A program made the translations under genes and the position numbers. Under the pieces are notes generated by a model. It saw nothing but the letters and a program-made list of their open reading frames with translations. It was not told the origin of the DNA and did not search any database. 64,000 nt of DNA from Actinoplanes sp. NBC_00393 (lineage in GTDB: Bacteria > Actinomycetota > Actinomycetes > Mycobacteriales > Micromonosporaceae): assembly GCF_036053395.1 (NCBI RefSeq), contig NZ_CP107942.1:648501-712500 (forward strand), read 5' to 3'. Each line of letters begins with the position of its first letter. The stretch's first letter is position 1. Below are positions 1 to 7,787 of the stretch, one piece after another.

Positions 1-143
1 CGCTGAAGGTCTACTACGGCTGGAACTGGCACCAGGGCAACAAGCACGGCGACCGCGACTGGCACGGCCAGAAGCACACCAACAACCGCGGCGACCGCAA
101 CTGGCACGGCCAGAAGCACAGCAACGACTGGAAGAAGAACTGA
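1..143 (+). CDS. C-terminal fragment of a Trp/His/Asn/Gly-rich protein (5' end outside window)
   Basis: The last 46 codons of a gene that begins upstream are read in the frame starting at base 3 and end at TGA 141-143. The tail is strongly biased to Trp, His, Asn, Gly, Lys and Asp. It contains two near-identical blocks, GDRDWHGQKH and GDRNWHGQKH, so the end of the protein is a short internal repeat. A strong hairpin terminator follows 20 bases after the stop, which supports this as a real gene end. The composition suggests a small secreted or surface protein, but that is an inference. No family was recognised and no catalytic motif is visible in the part present. Confidence 0.6.
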   Translation, partial: LKVYYGWNWHQGNKHGDRDWHGQKHTNNRGDRNWHGQKHSNDWKKN

Positions 144-162
144 GCTTCGGCTTCGTTCTCAG

Positions 163-190
163 GGGCCGCATCCCGCGAGGGGTGCGGCCC
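163..190 (+). terminator. Rho-independent-type hairpin after the fragment gene
   Basis: GGGCCGCATCCC (163-174) pairs with GGGGTGCGGCCC (179-190) around a 4-nt loop, with one G-T pair, and TTCGT follows. The arms are almost the same as those of the hairpin at 18276-18307. Confidence 0.75.
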
Positions 191-333
191 TTCGTCCTGG
201 GTGCCTTCATGGCCACCGGGCAACCCGGCTCCGTGCCGGGCGGCGCGACCGCGGCGATCCGGCCGTCCTCGACCAGCACCGGGGCGCATGCGTTCACCGT
301 CGAGCGCGACATCCTCCCGCGATTGCCCGTCGC

Positions 334-368
334 ACTACTGGTGTAGTTATCGTGACTACGATGGTAGT
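334..368. promoter_or_regulatory. Tandem operator candidate of the TetR gene
   Basis: Two copies of ACTAC-N4-GTAGT lie at 334-347 and 355-368. Their starts are exactly 21 bp (two helical turns) apart, and the second ends 8 bases before the GTG of the TetR gene. The spacing and symmetry fit binding of two TetR dimers for autorepression. The sites were read directly; binding is inferred. Confidence 0.55.
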
Positions 369-376
369 GTCGAAGT

Positions 377-946
377 GTGGGGAACAGGAGAAACGACCTG
401 CTCGACGCCGCGATCGAAGTCCTCGGCGGGTCCGGCATGCATGGGCTCACCCATCGCCGCGTCGACGCGGCCGCGGGCCTGCCGGCCGGCTCCTGCTCCA
501 ACCACTTCCGCACGCGGGACGCGCTGCTCGAAGCGGTCGTCGAGCGGTTCGCCGACCGGGAACGGCACAACTTCGAGGCGATCCTGATGGAGTCGGTGCC
601 CCACGGCCCGGCCGAGCTGGCGCAAGTCCTGACCCGGATGGCGCACGACGCCGTCGGCCCGCACCGCACCCTCACCCTCGCGCGGTACGCGATTCTCGTC
701 GAAGCCGGCATCCACCCGTCACTGCGCGCCCGGCTGTTGACGACCGGCGCGCGCGTGAACGCGTACTTCATGGCCTGGCTGCGCCTCGCCGGCTCCACCG
801 ACCCGGACCGCCAGGCCCCCCTGATCATGAACTACTGGACCGGCGTCGTCCTGCACGAACTCGCCGTGCCGGACCCGGCCTTCGACCCGTCCGAGCAGCT
901 CACGTCCCTCGTCACTGCCGTCTTCGGAGCAGAGGTGCCGACATGA
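377..946 (+). CDS. TetR/AcrR-family transcriptional regulator
   Basis: The product has 189 residues, usual for the family. The first 50 form the TetR helix-turn-helix: LLDAAIEVLGGSG, then a recognition helix around THRRVDAAAGLPAGS and the closing SNHFRTRDALLEA. The rest is a helical ligand-binding domain. GTG 377 is the only sensible in-frame start ahead of the HTH. No clear Shine-Dalgarno precedes it, so the message may be leaderless. The stop overlaps the ATG of the next gene (ATGA at 943-946), so the two are translationally coupled. The tandem inverted repeat just upstream is the likely autoregulatory operator. The ligand cannot be predicted. Confidence 0.88.
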   Translation: MGNRRNDLLDAAIEVLGGSGMHGLTHRRVDAAAGLPAGSCSNHFRTRDALLEAVVERFADRERHNFEAILMESVPHGPAELAQVLTRMAHDAVGPHRTLTLARYAILVEAGIHPSLRARLLTTGARVNAYFMAWLRLAGSTDPDRQAPLIMNYWTGVVLHELAVPDPAFDPSEQLTSLVTAVFGAEVPT

Positions 947-1578
947 ACCCGTGGCCCGAGATCCACCGTCAACGACTCGCCGTCGCCGACCTGCTCGACT
1001 CCCTCGACCCCGGCGAATGGGCCCGGCCGTCCCTCTGCGACGGCTGGACCATCCACGATGTCGCCGCCCACCTCACCCTCCAGCAGTTGCGGTTCCGCGA
1101 CGTACTCCGCATGCCACGCCACTGGAAAGGCAGCATGGACCGGACCATCCAGGCCGCGGCCCAGCGGCGCGCTGCAGAACTCAGCCCCCGGCAGATCATC
1201 GCCGACATCCGCGATACGGCCGGCCTGCGGCGGCGCAACTTCGGGGTCACGCCGGTCGAGACGCTGACCGACCTACTCGTACACAGCCAGGACATCGCAC
1301 TGCCCCTCTGCCGCGACCACCCGATGCCGCCGACGGCGGCCGCCGTCTGCGCCCAGCGGACGCTGACCATGCGGATCCCACCGCCACCCCCATCGGTACG
1401 CGCCATCGCCGGCCTCCACCTCGCCGCCACCGACACGGCGTGGTCGTTCGGGGATGGGCCTGAGGTGCGCGGGCCGACCGCCGCGCTGTTGCTGGTGTGC
1501 TGCGGGCGGGGCGTCGCCTTGCCCCAGCTCAGTGGGCCGGGCGTGGATCTGCTGGCGGCGCGCTTACTCCCCGCCTGA
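943..1578 (+). CDS. Maleylpyruvate isomerase N-terminal (DinB-like, mycothiol-dependent) family protein
   Basis: The product has 211 residues. Near the N-terminus, SLCDGWTIHDVAAHL is the hallmark of the MDMPI_N/DinB-like four-helix family common in actinobacteria, where the His residues bind a divalent metal and mycothiol is the usual thiol cofactor. A further helical stretch (TLTDLLVHSQDIALPL) supplies the later conserved His. Members act in mycothiol-dependent isomerisation or detoxification, but most are uncharacterised, so the substrate is unknown. The ATG overlaps the TetR stop by 4 nt, implying one message and a resistance or detoxification role under that repressor. The repeat block begins directly after the stop. 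Confidence 0.8.
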   Translation: MNPWPEIHRQRLAVADLLDSLDPGEWARPSLCDGWTIHDVAAHLTLQQLRFRDVLRMPRHWKGSMDRTIQAAAQRRAAELSPRQIIADIRDTAGLRRRNFGVTPVETLTDLLVHSQDIALPLCRDHPMPPTAAAVCAQRTLTMRIPPPPPSVRAIAGLHLAATDTAWSFGDGPEVRGPTAALLLVCCGRGVALPQLSGPGVDLLAARLLPA

Positions 1579-1984
1579 CGCGCCGCGGCCGGGCGGGCCG
1601 GCGTTGGCGTGTTTGGTTGGGCGTCCGTGTTGGGAGGGCGTTGCGCGGCGGCCGGGCCTTGTTCGGCGGTTGGGCATTGCGCGGGGGCGGGCCTTGCGCG
1701 GGGCGGGTCTTATTCGGCGGTCGGGCATTGCGCGGGAGCGGGCCTTGTGCGGTTGGCGACCAGTCCACGTTGGCCGGTAACCCGCGGTCGGCGGCCTCTT
1801 ACATGGTGTTCGCTCGGTGGCGCCTTCCGCGACGGCTGGCAATGTGAGTGGCCGGGTGATATGCGATGGTATGCACCTTCTGCGGCGCACTCTCCGCGGT
1901 GGGCGAGCGATGTGTAGTGGGCTGGCCCCTGCGGCGTCGGACTCTCCCCGGTGTGCGCGCTCTGCACATAGGAAGGCGCTAACC
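1579..1984. other. Gene-free G-rich stretch with a duplicated 35-bp segment
   Basis: No credible gene is seen. Near-identical 35-bp segments begin at 1662 and 1713 (51-bp period), each running from TTCGGCGGT to CGGGCCTTG. The long open frames here on both strands are GC-driven, have Arg/Pro/Gly-only composition and lack domains. Confidence 0.6.
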
Positions 1985-2184
1985 GATCTTGGGTGTTTGA
2001 CCACCTCGTGATGTGGCAATTCGCCCAAGATCTGCGGGCCGTGGCGCCGCGGCGGCGATCTTGGGCTTGTATGCACCCCGAGGGGTGGTTGTCGGCCCAA
2101 GATCTGCGGGCCTGGCGTTGGCGGGGGAGATCTTGGGCCTCCGTGCACGCCGTCTTGCCGTTGAGTGGTTGGCTTTCCAAGATC
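1985..2184. repeat. 72-bp-period array of alternating GATCTTGGG / CCCAAGATC
   Basis: GATCTTGGG occurs at 1985, 2057 and 2129, exactly 72 bp apart. Its reverse complement CCCAAGATC occurs at 2024 and 2096, also 72 bp apart, and a shorter copy (CCAAGATC) is at 2177. Each neighbouring inverted pair can form a 9-bp stem. TGCGGGCC follows both CCCAAGATC copies. Single GATCTTGG copies also occur elsewhere, for example at 18139. Confidence 0.85.
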
Positions 2185-2206
2185 GGGTGACGACCGTGGC
2201 CCAGGG

Positions 2207-2470
2207 CGAAGGCGCGGCCCTGGCCCGGGACGAAGGCAGGGCCCCGGCCTGAGGCGAAGGCGCGGCCGTGGCCCGGGACGAAGGCGCGGCCGTGGCCTGG
2301 GACGAAGGCGCGGCCGTGGCCTGGGACGAAGGCAGGGCCGTGGTCTAGGACGAAGGCAGGGCCGTGGTCTAGGACGAAGGCAGGGCCGTGGTCTAGGACG
2401 AAGGCAGGGCCGTGGTCTAGGACGAAGGCAGGGCCGTGGTCTAGGACGAAGGCTGGGTGGCCGTGGCGTG
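2207..2470. repeat. 24-bp tandem repeat array, 11 units
   Basis: The heptamer CGAAGGC recurs at 2207, 2231, 2255, 2279, 2303, 2327, 2351, 2375, 2399, 2423 and 2447, every 24 bp. Units 6-10 are identical over 24 bp and the outer units diverge, suggesting recent expansion in the middle. Because 24 is a multiple of three, several frames stay open through it, giving false Arg/Pro or Arg/Gly repeat proteins. The array lies downstream of the minus-strand permease gene (stop at 2527). Confidence 0.92.
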
Positions 2471-2526
2471 GGGCCGTGGCCAGGCGGGCCCATCGTGCAG
2501 GGCGGTGATCCCGTCGTGCGCGGTGA

Positions 2527-4758
2527 TCAGTTCGGGGTGGGGCGGCGGCCCCAAAGGACCAGGCCGGTCAGCAGCATGGCGCCGCCCAGGGTGACCATGG
2601 CCAGAGCTGTGCCGGTGTGGGCGGCGCCCTCCAGGTGGGAGGCGATGATCCAGCCGCCGTCGATGCCGAAGGCCAGGACCATCAAGCCTTGTGGGATCAC
2701 CGGGATCCAGCCGAGCGTGAGCAGGATCAGGGCCCAGGCCGTTGCGCGGTTCTCGCGGTACCAGTCGGCGTCCCAGGTGAGGGGGATCGGCGCTTCCGGT
2801 GGACGGGTGCGTTGACCGGCGGCGGTGAGTACCTCGGCTCGGTGCCGGGCCAGGCGGTCGTCGGCCAGCCAGGTGCCGCCCCACCAGGCGGCCGCACCGG
2901 ACGCCAGGCCTACCAGCGGAGCGAGCCAGCGTAGGTCGTCCGGGCCCCAGATCAGCAAGGCGAAGCCGGGGGCTGCGGCGATCAGGCCGGCGCCGGTGGC
3001 GACCAGGACGCTGATGATGTCGGTCGGGTTGTCGGCGGCGGTCGGATGCCGGGGGTCGGGCACCGGGCGTACCCGTAGTAGCGACACCCAGACCGGGAAC
3101 GCTGCGCCGGCCCCGAGTACCGCGGGCAGAACGGTGAGCGCAGGCAGCGGGTCGACGCCGGGCGCGGCGAGCAGCCCGGATGCGGTGAGCAGCAGCGCGA
3201 TCGGGGTGATCAGCGCGAGCCAGGCGACGGCGCGGCCGCGGACTTCGGCGCGTTCGCCGTCGGGTGTGGTGAACGGCAGCCAGAGCGCGGTGCCGTCGAG
3301 ACCGACCAGCCCGGCTGACATCGCCGCTGCCCAGAGCGCGGTCAGCGCTCCGGCCCAGGGAGCGAGGAGGTCCACGTCGGCCAGCAGCGGCAGGCCGGCC
3401 AGCAGCGAACCGTAGACCACCGCGAACGCCAGGTACTGCAGCCGGAGGGGGTGCCGCAACCAGGTGTGCAGCTCTCTGCCGGTGACGGCCCGCACCGGGG
3501 CGGGCACCCGATCAAGAAGCCGGATCCGGCCGGCGGTGCCGGCGGCCGGGACAGCGCCGGAGGCTGGGGCGGGGCCGACGGGTCCGCCCGGTCTCGGGGC
3601 CACCGCCGGTGATGTGGCACTCGGTGAAGGCGCGGCGGGGTCGGCTACTGAGGTGGCCAGCGGCGAAGGCGACGCGGGTCCGGTGGGCGAGGCGCTACCC
3701 GGCCGGGGCGAGGCGGCTGGTATGGCGGCCGGCGCAGGAAAGTCGGGTGAAGTGGCGGCCGACAGCGGCGAGGCGGGTCTGGCGATGGAAGTGGCGGCCG
3801 GTTGTGGCGAGGCGGGTTCGGTGGCTGGTGACGGTGAGCTGGGTTTGGCCAGGGAGGTGGGGGCGACGCGAGGCGACGTAGGGCTGGTGGTTGCGGTCGG
3901 GCTCAGCGTCGGTGGGGTGGTGCGGTGGGGGAGTGGGACCGGTTTGGAGCGGTGGGGGCGGAACGTCACCGTGCCGGTCAGGGACCGACGGACCAGGGCG
4001 ATGTACGCCGCAGCGCTCAGCGCCACGAGAGCGACGAGGCCGGTGAGCATCCAGACGCGGCGGTCGGGTGGGCCGAGGACTGCGGAGATCGGCCAGCTGC
4101 TCGGGACGTACGGCATGATTCGCACTATCTCGCCGGGTGGGCCGACTACGAGCAGGAACGTCAGCCAGGGGGCGACTGCCCAGATGGAGCCGAGCACGCC
4201 CATCACGGTTCCGGTGAAGACGCCGGTCAGCACGGCTCCGGTGGGGCCGCCTGCGTGGCCTACCGCTTCCAGGGCGACTGCGGAGCCGATCAGGCCGATC
4301 AGCCACAGCAGCAGGGCGCCGAACGCGGTGATCAGGACGGCGCGCGGGCCGTAGCGGGCGGCGTGGACGGGGAGGGCGGCCAGGGCGAGCAGGGAGACGG
4401 CCGGGCCGATGCCGACGGCGGAGGCTGCCAGCAGGCCGGCCGCGGCGGTGAACCCGCCGATCGGCTCCAGGCGCAGGTGGGCCGGGCGGACCCGGCCGCG
4501 ACCGCCGCCCAGCAGCAGCGGCAGCACGATCCAGCCGAGCACCCAGGTGCCGGCCAGGATGGACAGGGTGTGCTGGTCGCCGCGTACGGCGTACCGGATC
4601 AGCCAGGCGGCCGCGAGCAGACCGCAGAGGCCGGCCACCACGGGCCCGGGGTGTTCGCGCAGCGAGCGGCGGAGCATGGCGGCGCGCATCCGGGCCGGAA
4701 CCGCGACCTTCGCACCCAGCGTGACCAGCGGTCCGGGGCCCAGGATTCCGGCGCTCAC
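2527..4758 (-). CDS. ABC-2-type exporter permease with a long Pro/Ala/Ser linker
   Basis: The product has 743 residues in two membrane halves. Hydrophobic segments fall at about 40-55, 65-85, 105-125, 140-165, 175-210 and 238-258, then more lie between about 425 and 735. A hydrophilic linker of about 140 residues (about 272-412), nearly all Pro, Ala, Ser and Thr, separates the halves. Such a linker is not usual for the family and looks like a low-complexity expansion. The GTG start overlaps the stop of the small repeat ORF upstream, which in turn overlaps the ATPase stop, so all three should form one message. The substrate is unknown. The linker could instead fuse two ancestral permease genes. 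Confidence 0.75.
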   Translation of the reverse strand: MSAGILGPGPLVTLGAKVAVPARMRAAMLRRSLREHPGPVVAGLCGLLAAAWLIRYAVRGDQHTLSILAGTWVLGWIVLPLLLGGGRGRVRPAHLRLEPIGGFTAAAGLLAASAVGIGPAVSLLALAALPVHAARYGPRAVLITAFGALLLWLIGLIGSAVALEAVGHAGGPTGAVLTGVFTGTVMGVLGSIWAVAPWLTFLLVVGPPGEIVRIMPYVPSSWPISAVLGPPDRRVWMLTGLVALVALSAAAYIALVRRSLTGTVTFRPHRSKPVPLPHRTTPPTLSPTATTSPTSPRVAPTSLAKPSSPSPATEPASPQPAATSIARPASPLSAATSPDFPAPAAIPAASPRPGSASPTGPASPSPLATSVADPAAPSPSATSPAVAPRPGGPVGPAPASGAVPAAGTAGRIRLLDRVPAPVRAVTGRELHTWLRHPLRLQYLAFAVVYGSLLAGLPLLADVDLLAPWAGALTALWAAAMSAGLVGLDGTALWLPFTTPDGERAEVRGRAVAWLALITPIALLLTASGLLAAPGVDPLPALTVLPAVLGAGAAFPVWVSLLRVRPVPDPRHPTAADNPTDIISVLVATGAGLIAAAPGFALLIWGPDDLRWLAPLVGLASGAAAWWGGTWLADDRLARHRAEVLTAAGQRTRPPEAPIPLTWDADWYRENRATAWALILLTLGWIPVIPQGLMVLAFGIDGGWIIASHLEGAAHTGTALAMVTLGGAMLLTGLVLWGRRPTPN

Positions 4759-4988
4759 CGCGACCCTCCCAAGGAGATGGAACCAATCAGCGCGGTGGCC
4801 GCAAAAGAAGCGGGAGAAGCGAGAGCAGCAGGAAAAGCGGACGAAGCGGGAGGAGCGAGAGCAGCAGGGAAAGCGGACGAAGCAGGAGAAGCGAGAGCAG
4901 CAGGGAAAGCGGACGAAGCAGGAGGAGCGAAACCAGCAGACGAAGCGGGAGCGGCGGTGGCGGTGATGGGGTGGCGGCGGGCGGTCAT
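4755..4988 (-). CDS. Small PASSAFPAALA-repeat ORF coupled between ABC ATPase and permease
   Basis: This is a 77-codon frame. Its ATG overlaps the ATPase TGA as ATGA (4985-4988), and its TGA overlaps the permease GTG (4755-4758). After a 20-residue lead (MTARRHPITATAAPASS), the product consists of 12-residue repeats of the form PASSAFPAALA plus S or P. They are encoded by three almost exact 36-bp units (4807-4914). No signal peptide, membrane segment or family is recognised. Overlap at both ends is what a translated gene would show, but a repeat expansion between two coupled genes would look the same. An upstream in-frame ATG at 5015 exists but would overlap the ATPase by 31 nt. Confidence 0.45.
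   Translation of the reverse strand: MTARRHPITATAAPASSAGFAPPASSAFPAALASPASSAFPAALAPPASSAFPAALASPASFAATALIGSISLGGSR
4807..4914. repeat. 36-bp tandem repeat, three units
   Basis: Units start at 4807, 4843 and 4879, with a degenerate fourth from 4915. The plus strand is almost pure purine plus C (GAAGCGGGAG style). The unit encodes 12 residues on the minus strand. Confidence 0.9.
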
Positions 4989-5758
4989 TGGGGAGCTCCG
5001 GGCGTGGTCAGCCAATCCAGGCCGTCGGTGCCAGGGGTGTCGGCGCCGACCAGCTGGACGAAGCGGTCCTCAAGGTCCGAGCCGGCGGCGACCTCGGTGA
5101 CGGCGCCGGCGGCTACCACCCGGCCCTGGTGGATCACGGTGACGTCGTCGCACATCTGCTCGACCAGCAGCATCGAGTGGGTGGAGAGGACGGTCGTGCC
5201 GCCGCCGTCGACGAAGCGGCGCAGGACCCGGCGGATGGTGGCCGCCGAGACCGGGTCGACCGCCTCGAACGGCTCGTCGAGGACCAGCAGCCGGGGTGCA
5301 TGGAGGAGAGCCTGGGCGAGGCCGACCTTCTTGCGGGTGCCGGTGGAGCAGTCGGCGAGCGGGGTGCCGGCCGCCTTGGCCAGGCCGAGGACCTCGATCA
5401 GCTCGGCGACCCGGCCGGCCGCCGCCGTCCGGTGCAGGCCGCGCAGGCCGGCGCTGTAGCGCAGCAGCTCGGCGCCGGTGAGCCGTTCCGGCAGGTCGAG
5501 GCCGTCGGGGAGGACGCCGGTGAGGGCGCGGGCGCGGCCGCGGTCGGCGAGCGCGTCGTGCCCGAGGATGCGGATCTCGCCGGCGTCGGGGGTGATCAGG
5601 CCGACGGTCATGCCGATGGTCGTCGACTTGCCGGCCCCGTTGGGCCCGACGATGCCGTGGAAGGTGCCCGCCCGAACGGTCAGATCAACGCCATCCACCG
5701 CCTGGAATGTCCCGAATGTTTTGCAAAGTCCACGGATCTCCAACGCAGCGGCACCCAC
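4985..5758 (-). CDS. ABC transporter ATP-binding protein (drug/ABC-2 exporter type)
   Basis: The product has 257 residues. Walker A is GPNGAGKST at 38-46, Walker B is RLLVLDEPFEAVDP, and the switch His is in STHSM. The signature is CSTGTRKKVGLAQAL, a divergent form of LSGGQ often seen in ABC-2 exporter ATPases. It should energise the permease encoded two genes downstream. GTG 5758 is the only start giving a normal N-terminus (LEIRGLCKTFG). On the minus strand a TATGCT sequence lies about 8 nt before it, compatible with a leaderless message. It is divergent from the protease gene at 5831. Confidence 0.88.
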   Translation of the reverse strand: MGAAALEIRGLCKTFGTFQAVDGVDLTVRAGTFHGIVGPNGAGKSTTIGMTVGLITPDAGEIRILGHDALADRGRARALTGVLPDGLDLPERLTGAELLRYSAGLRGLHRTAAAGRVAELIEVLGLAKAAGTPLADCSTGTRKKVGLAQALLHAPRLLVLDEPFEAVDPVSAATIRRVLRRFVDGGGTTVLSTHSMLLVEQMCDDVTVIHQGRVVAAGAVTEVAAGSDLEDRFVQLVGADTPGTDGLDWLTTPGAPQ

Positions 5759-5786
5759 GCGGCGAGCATAGTGGACCTCTCCGTAT

Positions 5787-5804
5787 CGATGGGGGTAGCC
5801 ATCG
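5787..5804. promoter_or_regulatory. Inverted repeat in divergent promoter region
   Basis: CGATGG (5787-5792) and CCATCG (5799-5804) are perfect arms around 6 nt, midway between the minus-strand ATPase start and the plus-strand protease start. It is an operator candidate for either gene. Confidence 0.35.
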
Positions 5805-5830
5805 GTAGCGGTTGATGGCAGCGTGTCCAC

Positions 5831-7729
5831 ATGAGATGGAAGAGCCCGTTCATCGCGACGCTCGTCGCGGCGCTGGTGGCTGCTTCGGCGGGACCCGCCG
5901 GCGCCACGGCCGCACCCGGATTCGGCTATCTGGACCCCGGCGGCCAGCCCCGCCTGGTGGAGAAGGTGCCGGTCAACGTCGTCTTCGTCGGCTATGAGCC
6001 GGCACAGGTCGCCAAGAGCAAGTTCCTCGCCGAGCTTGCCGGGTCGTATCAGCCGGTGGTGCGCTCCCGGCTCTACTACGACATCACCGAGAAGATCGGG
6101 ATCACTTACAAGTACGACTACCGGCTCACTTACGCCAACAAATCGTACGAGAACGCCTTCTTCGGCCAGTTGTCGAAGCTCGCCAAGCCGGCCGCGCTGA
6201 CCCAGTACCAGCAGGCCTACAACGACCAGCAGAACAACGTCCTCGACGTCGCCGGCAACCACACCATCGACGCGCCGAGCGTGGAGAAGTGGCTCGCCTA
6301 CCACGCGCCCGCCGGCGTCGACACCCGGCGCAACACCGTCTTCTTCATCAACTGGTACGGACGGTCCGACTTCAAGCACCACGTCTACACCAAGACCGGC
6401 GAGCCCGACCCGGACACCGGTTACGACTTCGGCGTCCAGCGGGAGAGCCGCAAGGTCATCGCGTGGGGCGGCACCACCGCCGACGACGAGGAGACCGGTC
6501 TGGGCAGCACGCGGCGGGTCTGGTTCCACGACCTGTCGGCCGGCCCGGAGGCGTGGACCGGCAACTACGACGTGGACAACCCGGACGTGGACGGCGACGG
6601 GGTGCCCGACTACCGGATGCCGCCGACCTGGGAGTACACGGCGGACGGCTACCGCTCCCCGGACGCGCTGGCCGGGGACCTCGGCAAGATCACCCGGTAC
6701 GTGGCGCTGAACCTGCTCTTCACCAGCTCGCCGTACTACCCGGTGGAACTGCCCACCCCCGAGCCGCCCAAGACCATCAACCTCGACAACAACACGTACG
6801 AGGGCTGGGCCGGGGTGGACGCCTCGGAGCAGTACATCACCCCGTCTCTGCTGGTCGACGAGCTCTCCGAGCTGCGCTGGCGCAACAGATTCAGCCATGA
6901 CAAGCAAGACCTGCCGCTGACCGGGCAGGCCGAGACGTGCTACCTGGGCTTCCTCGCCGAGGAGTCGTGCTATCCGGACTCCGGCTACCCGGCGTTCGCG
7001 AACCTGTACCTGTACAACCGGGAGAACCTGGAGCGGGTGCTGGACGACACCGGCAAGGTCGACTACGAGCTGCCGATCTTCAACTACGCGGTGGGGCCGA
7101 ACCTCAGCAGCGGCCTGCTCGGCTTCGCCGACGACGACTACACCACCGGCGACCAGACGTACGTCTTCAACTTCATCTCCCCGGAGATCGTCGAAGCCGG
7201 CTACGGCCTGACCACCACCCAGATCCACGAGGTCGGCCACCACCTCGGGCTGAGCCACCCGCACGACGGCTACGACAGCACCACCGGTGTCGCCTATGAG
7301 GCGGTCGGCGACTTCTACTTCGCCAACGCCGGCGACGAGAGCAACTCGATCATGAGCTACATCGACCTGAACTGGGACTTCAGCCAGTTCGACCGGGACA
7401 ACAGCGACCGGTTCCTGACCGCGGCGTACTGGGAGGCGGCGAACCGGCTCGCCGCGACCGTGCCGAAGGGCAAGGGCCGCACCGCGCTGCTGGCCGCGGA
7501 CGGTCTGCTCGCCCTGGCGGCGAAGGCGTTCGCCGCGCATGAGTACCGGGCGGCGTACGCGCTCGCGGAGAAGGCCTACGACAAGGTGGCCGCCATCCCG
7601 GGCGTGGACACCGGCTCGGTGGCGAGCACGCTGAAGGCGGAGGGCGCGGCCGCCCGTTCCGACAAGGCCAACGAGCCGAACGAGTTCATCGACTCGCTGG
7701 CCCCGCACAGCCCGCGCAGCAAACCGTGA
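5831..7729 (+). CDS. Secreted metzincin-type zinc metalloprotease, family unassigned
   Basis: The product has 632 residues. A signal peptide (RWK, then a hydrophobic run ending GPAGATAAPG, cleavage near 28-30) directs export. HEVGHHLGLSH at 466-476 is a complete HExxHxxGxxH zinc motif, and NSIMSY with Met508 is the matching Met-turn, which together define a metzincin. DNPDVDGDGVPDY resembles a calcium-binding DxDxDG loop. The roughly 430-residue region before the zinc site matches no family I can name. The C-terminal about 90 residues are Ala-rich and helical. A perfect hairpin terminator follows. The substrate and any role beside the flanking ABC operons are unknown. Confidence 0.8.
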   Translation: MRWKSPFIATLVAALVAASAGPAGATAAPGFGYLDPGGQPRLVEKVPVNVVFVGYEPAQVAKSKFLAELAGSYQPVVRSRLYYDITEKIGITYKYDYRLTYANKSYENAFFGQLSKLAKPAALTQYQQAYNDQQNNVLDVAGNHTIDAPSVEKWLAYHAPAGVDTRRNTVFFINWYGRSDFKHHVYTKTGEPDPDTGYDFGVQRESRKVIAWGGTTADDEETGLGSTRRVWFHDLSAGPEAWTGNYDVDNPDVDGDGVPDYRMPPTWEYTADGYRSPDALAGDLGKITRYVALNLLFTSSPYYPVELPTPEPPKTINLDNNTYEGWAGVDASEQYITPSLLVDELSELRWRNRFSHDKQDLPLTGQAETCYLGFLAEESCYPDSGYPAFANLYLYNRENLERVLDDTGKVDYELPIFNYAVGPNLSSGLLGFADDDYTTGDQTYVFNFISPEIVEAGYGLTTTQIHEVGHHLGLSHPHDGYDSTTGVAYEAVGDFYFANAGDESNSIMSYIDLNWDFSQFDRDNSDRFLTAAYWEAANRLAATVPKGKGRTALLAADGLLALAAKAFAAHEYRAAYALAEKAYDKVAAIPGVDTGSVASTLKAEGAAARSDKANEPNEFIDSLAPHSPRSKP

Positions 7730-7734
7730 TCATC

Positions 7735-7764
7735 AGCGGGCCGGTGGGGGACCACCGGCCCGCT
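7735..7764 (+). terminator. Strong hairpin terminator
   Basis: AGCGGGCCGGTGG (7735-7747) pairs perfectly with CCACCGGCCCGCT (7752-7764) around a 4-nt loop. It separates the protease gene from the ABC operon starting at 7788. Confidence 0.85.
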
Positions 7765-7787
7765 GTCCATATGGCAAGATCCGGAAA

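Noticed and set aside
191..330. Minus-strand frame reading like an amidohydrolase N-terminus (LVEDGRIAAV)
   Set aside because: It is very short, overlaps the terminator and the tail gene, and loses all similarity after about 35 residues. At most a gene relic.
1564..2493. 309-codon minus-strand frame of Pro/Arg repeats
   Set aside because: It is generated by the 24-bp and other tandem repeats staying open in several frames. No domain, no ribosome site, and equally long frames exist on the other strand.
2165..2815. Plus-strand Arg/Gly-repeat frame across the 24-bp array
   Set aside because: It runs into the end of the real minus-strand permease gene antisense and has only repeat composition.
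4985..7708. Long 907-codon minus-strand frame extending the ABC ATPase upstream
   Set aside because: The extension is antisense to the signal-peptide-bearing metzincin gene and has Val/Arg/Gly-rich composition. The real ATPase starts at 5758.
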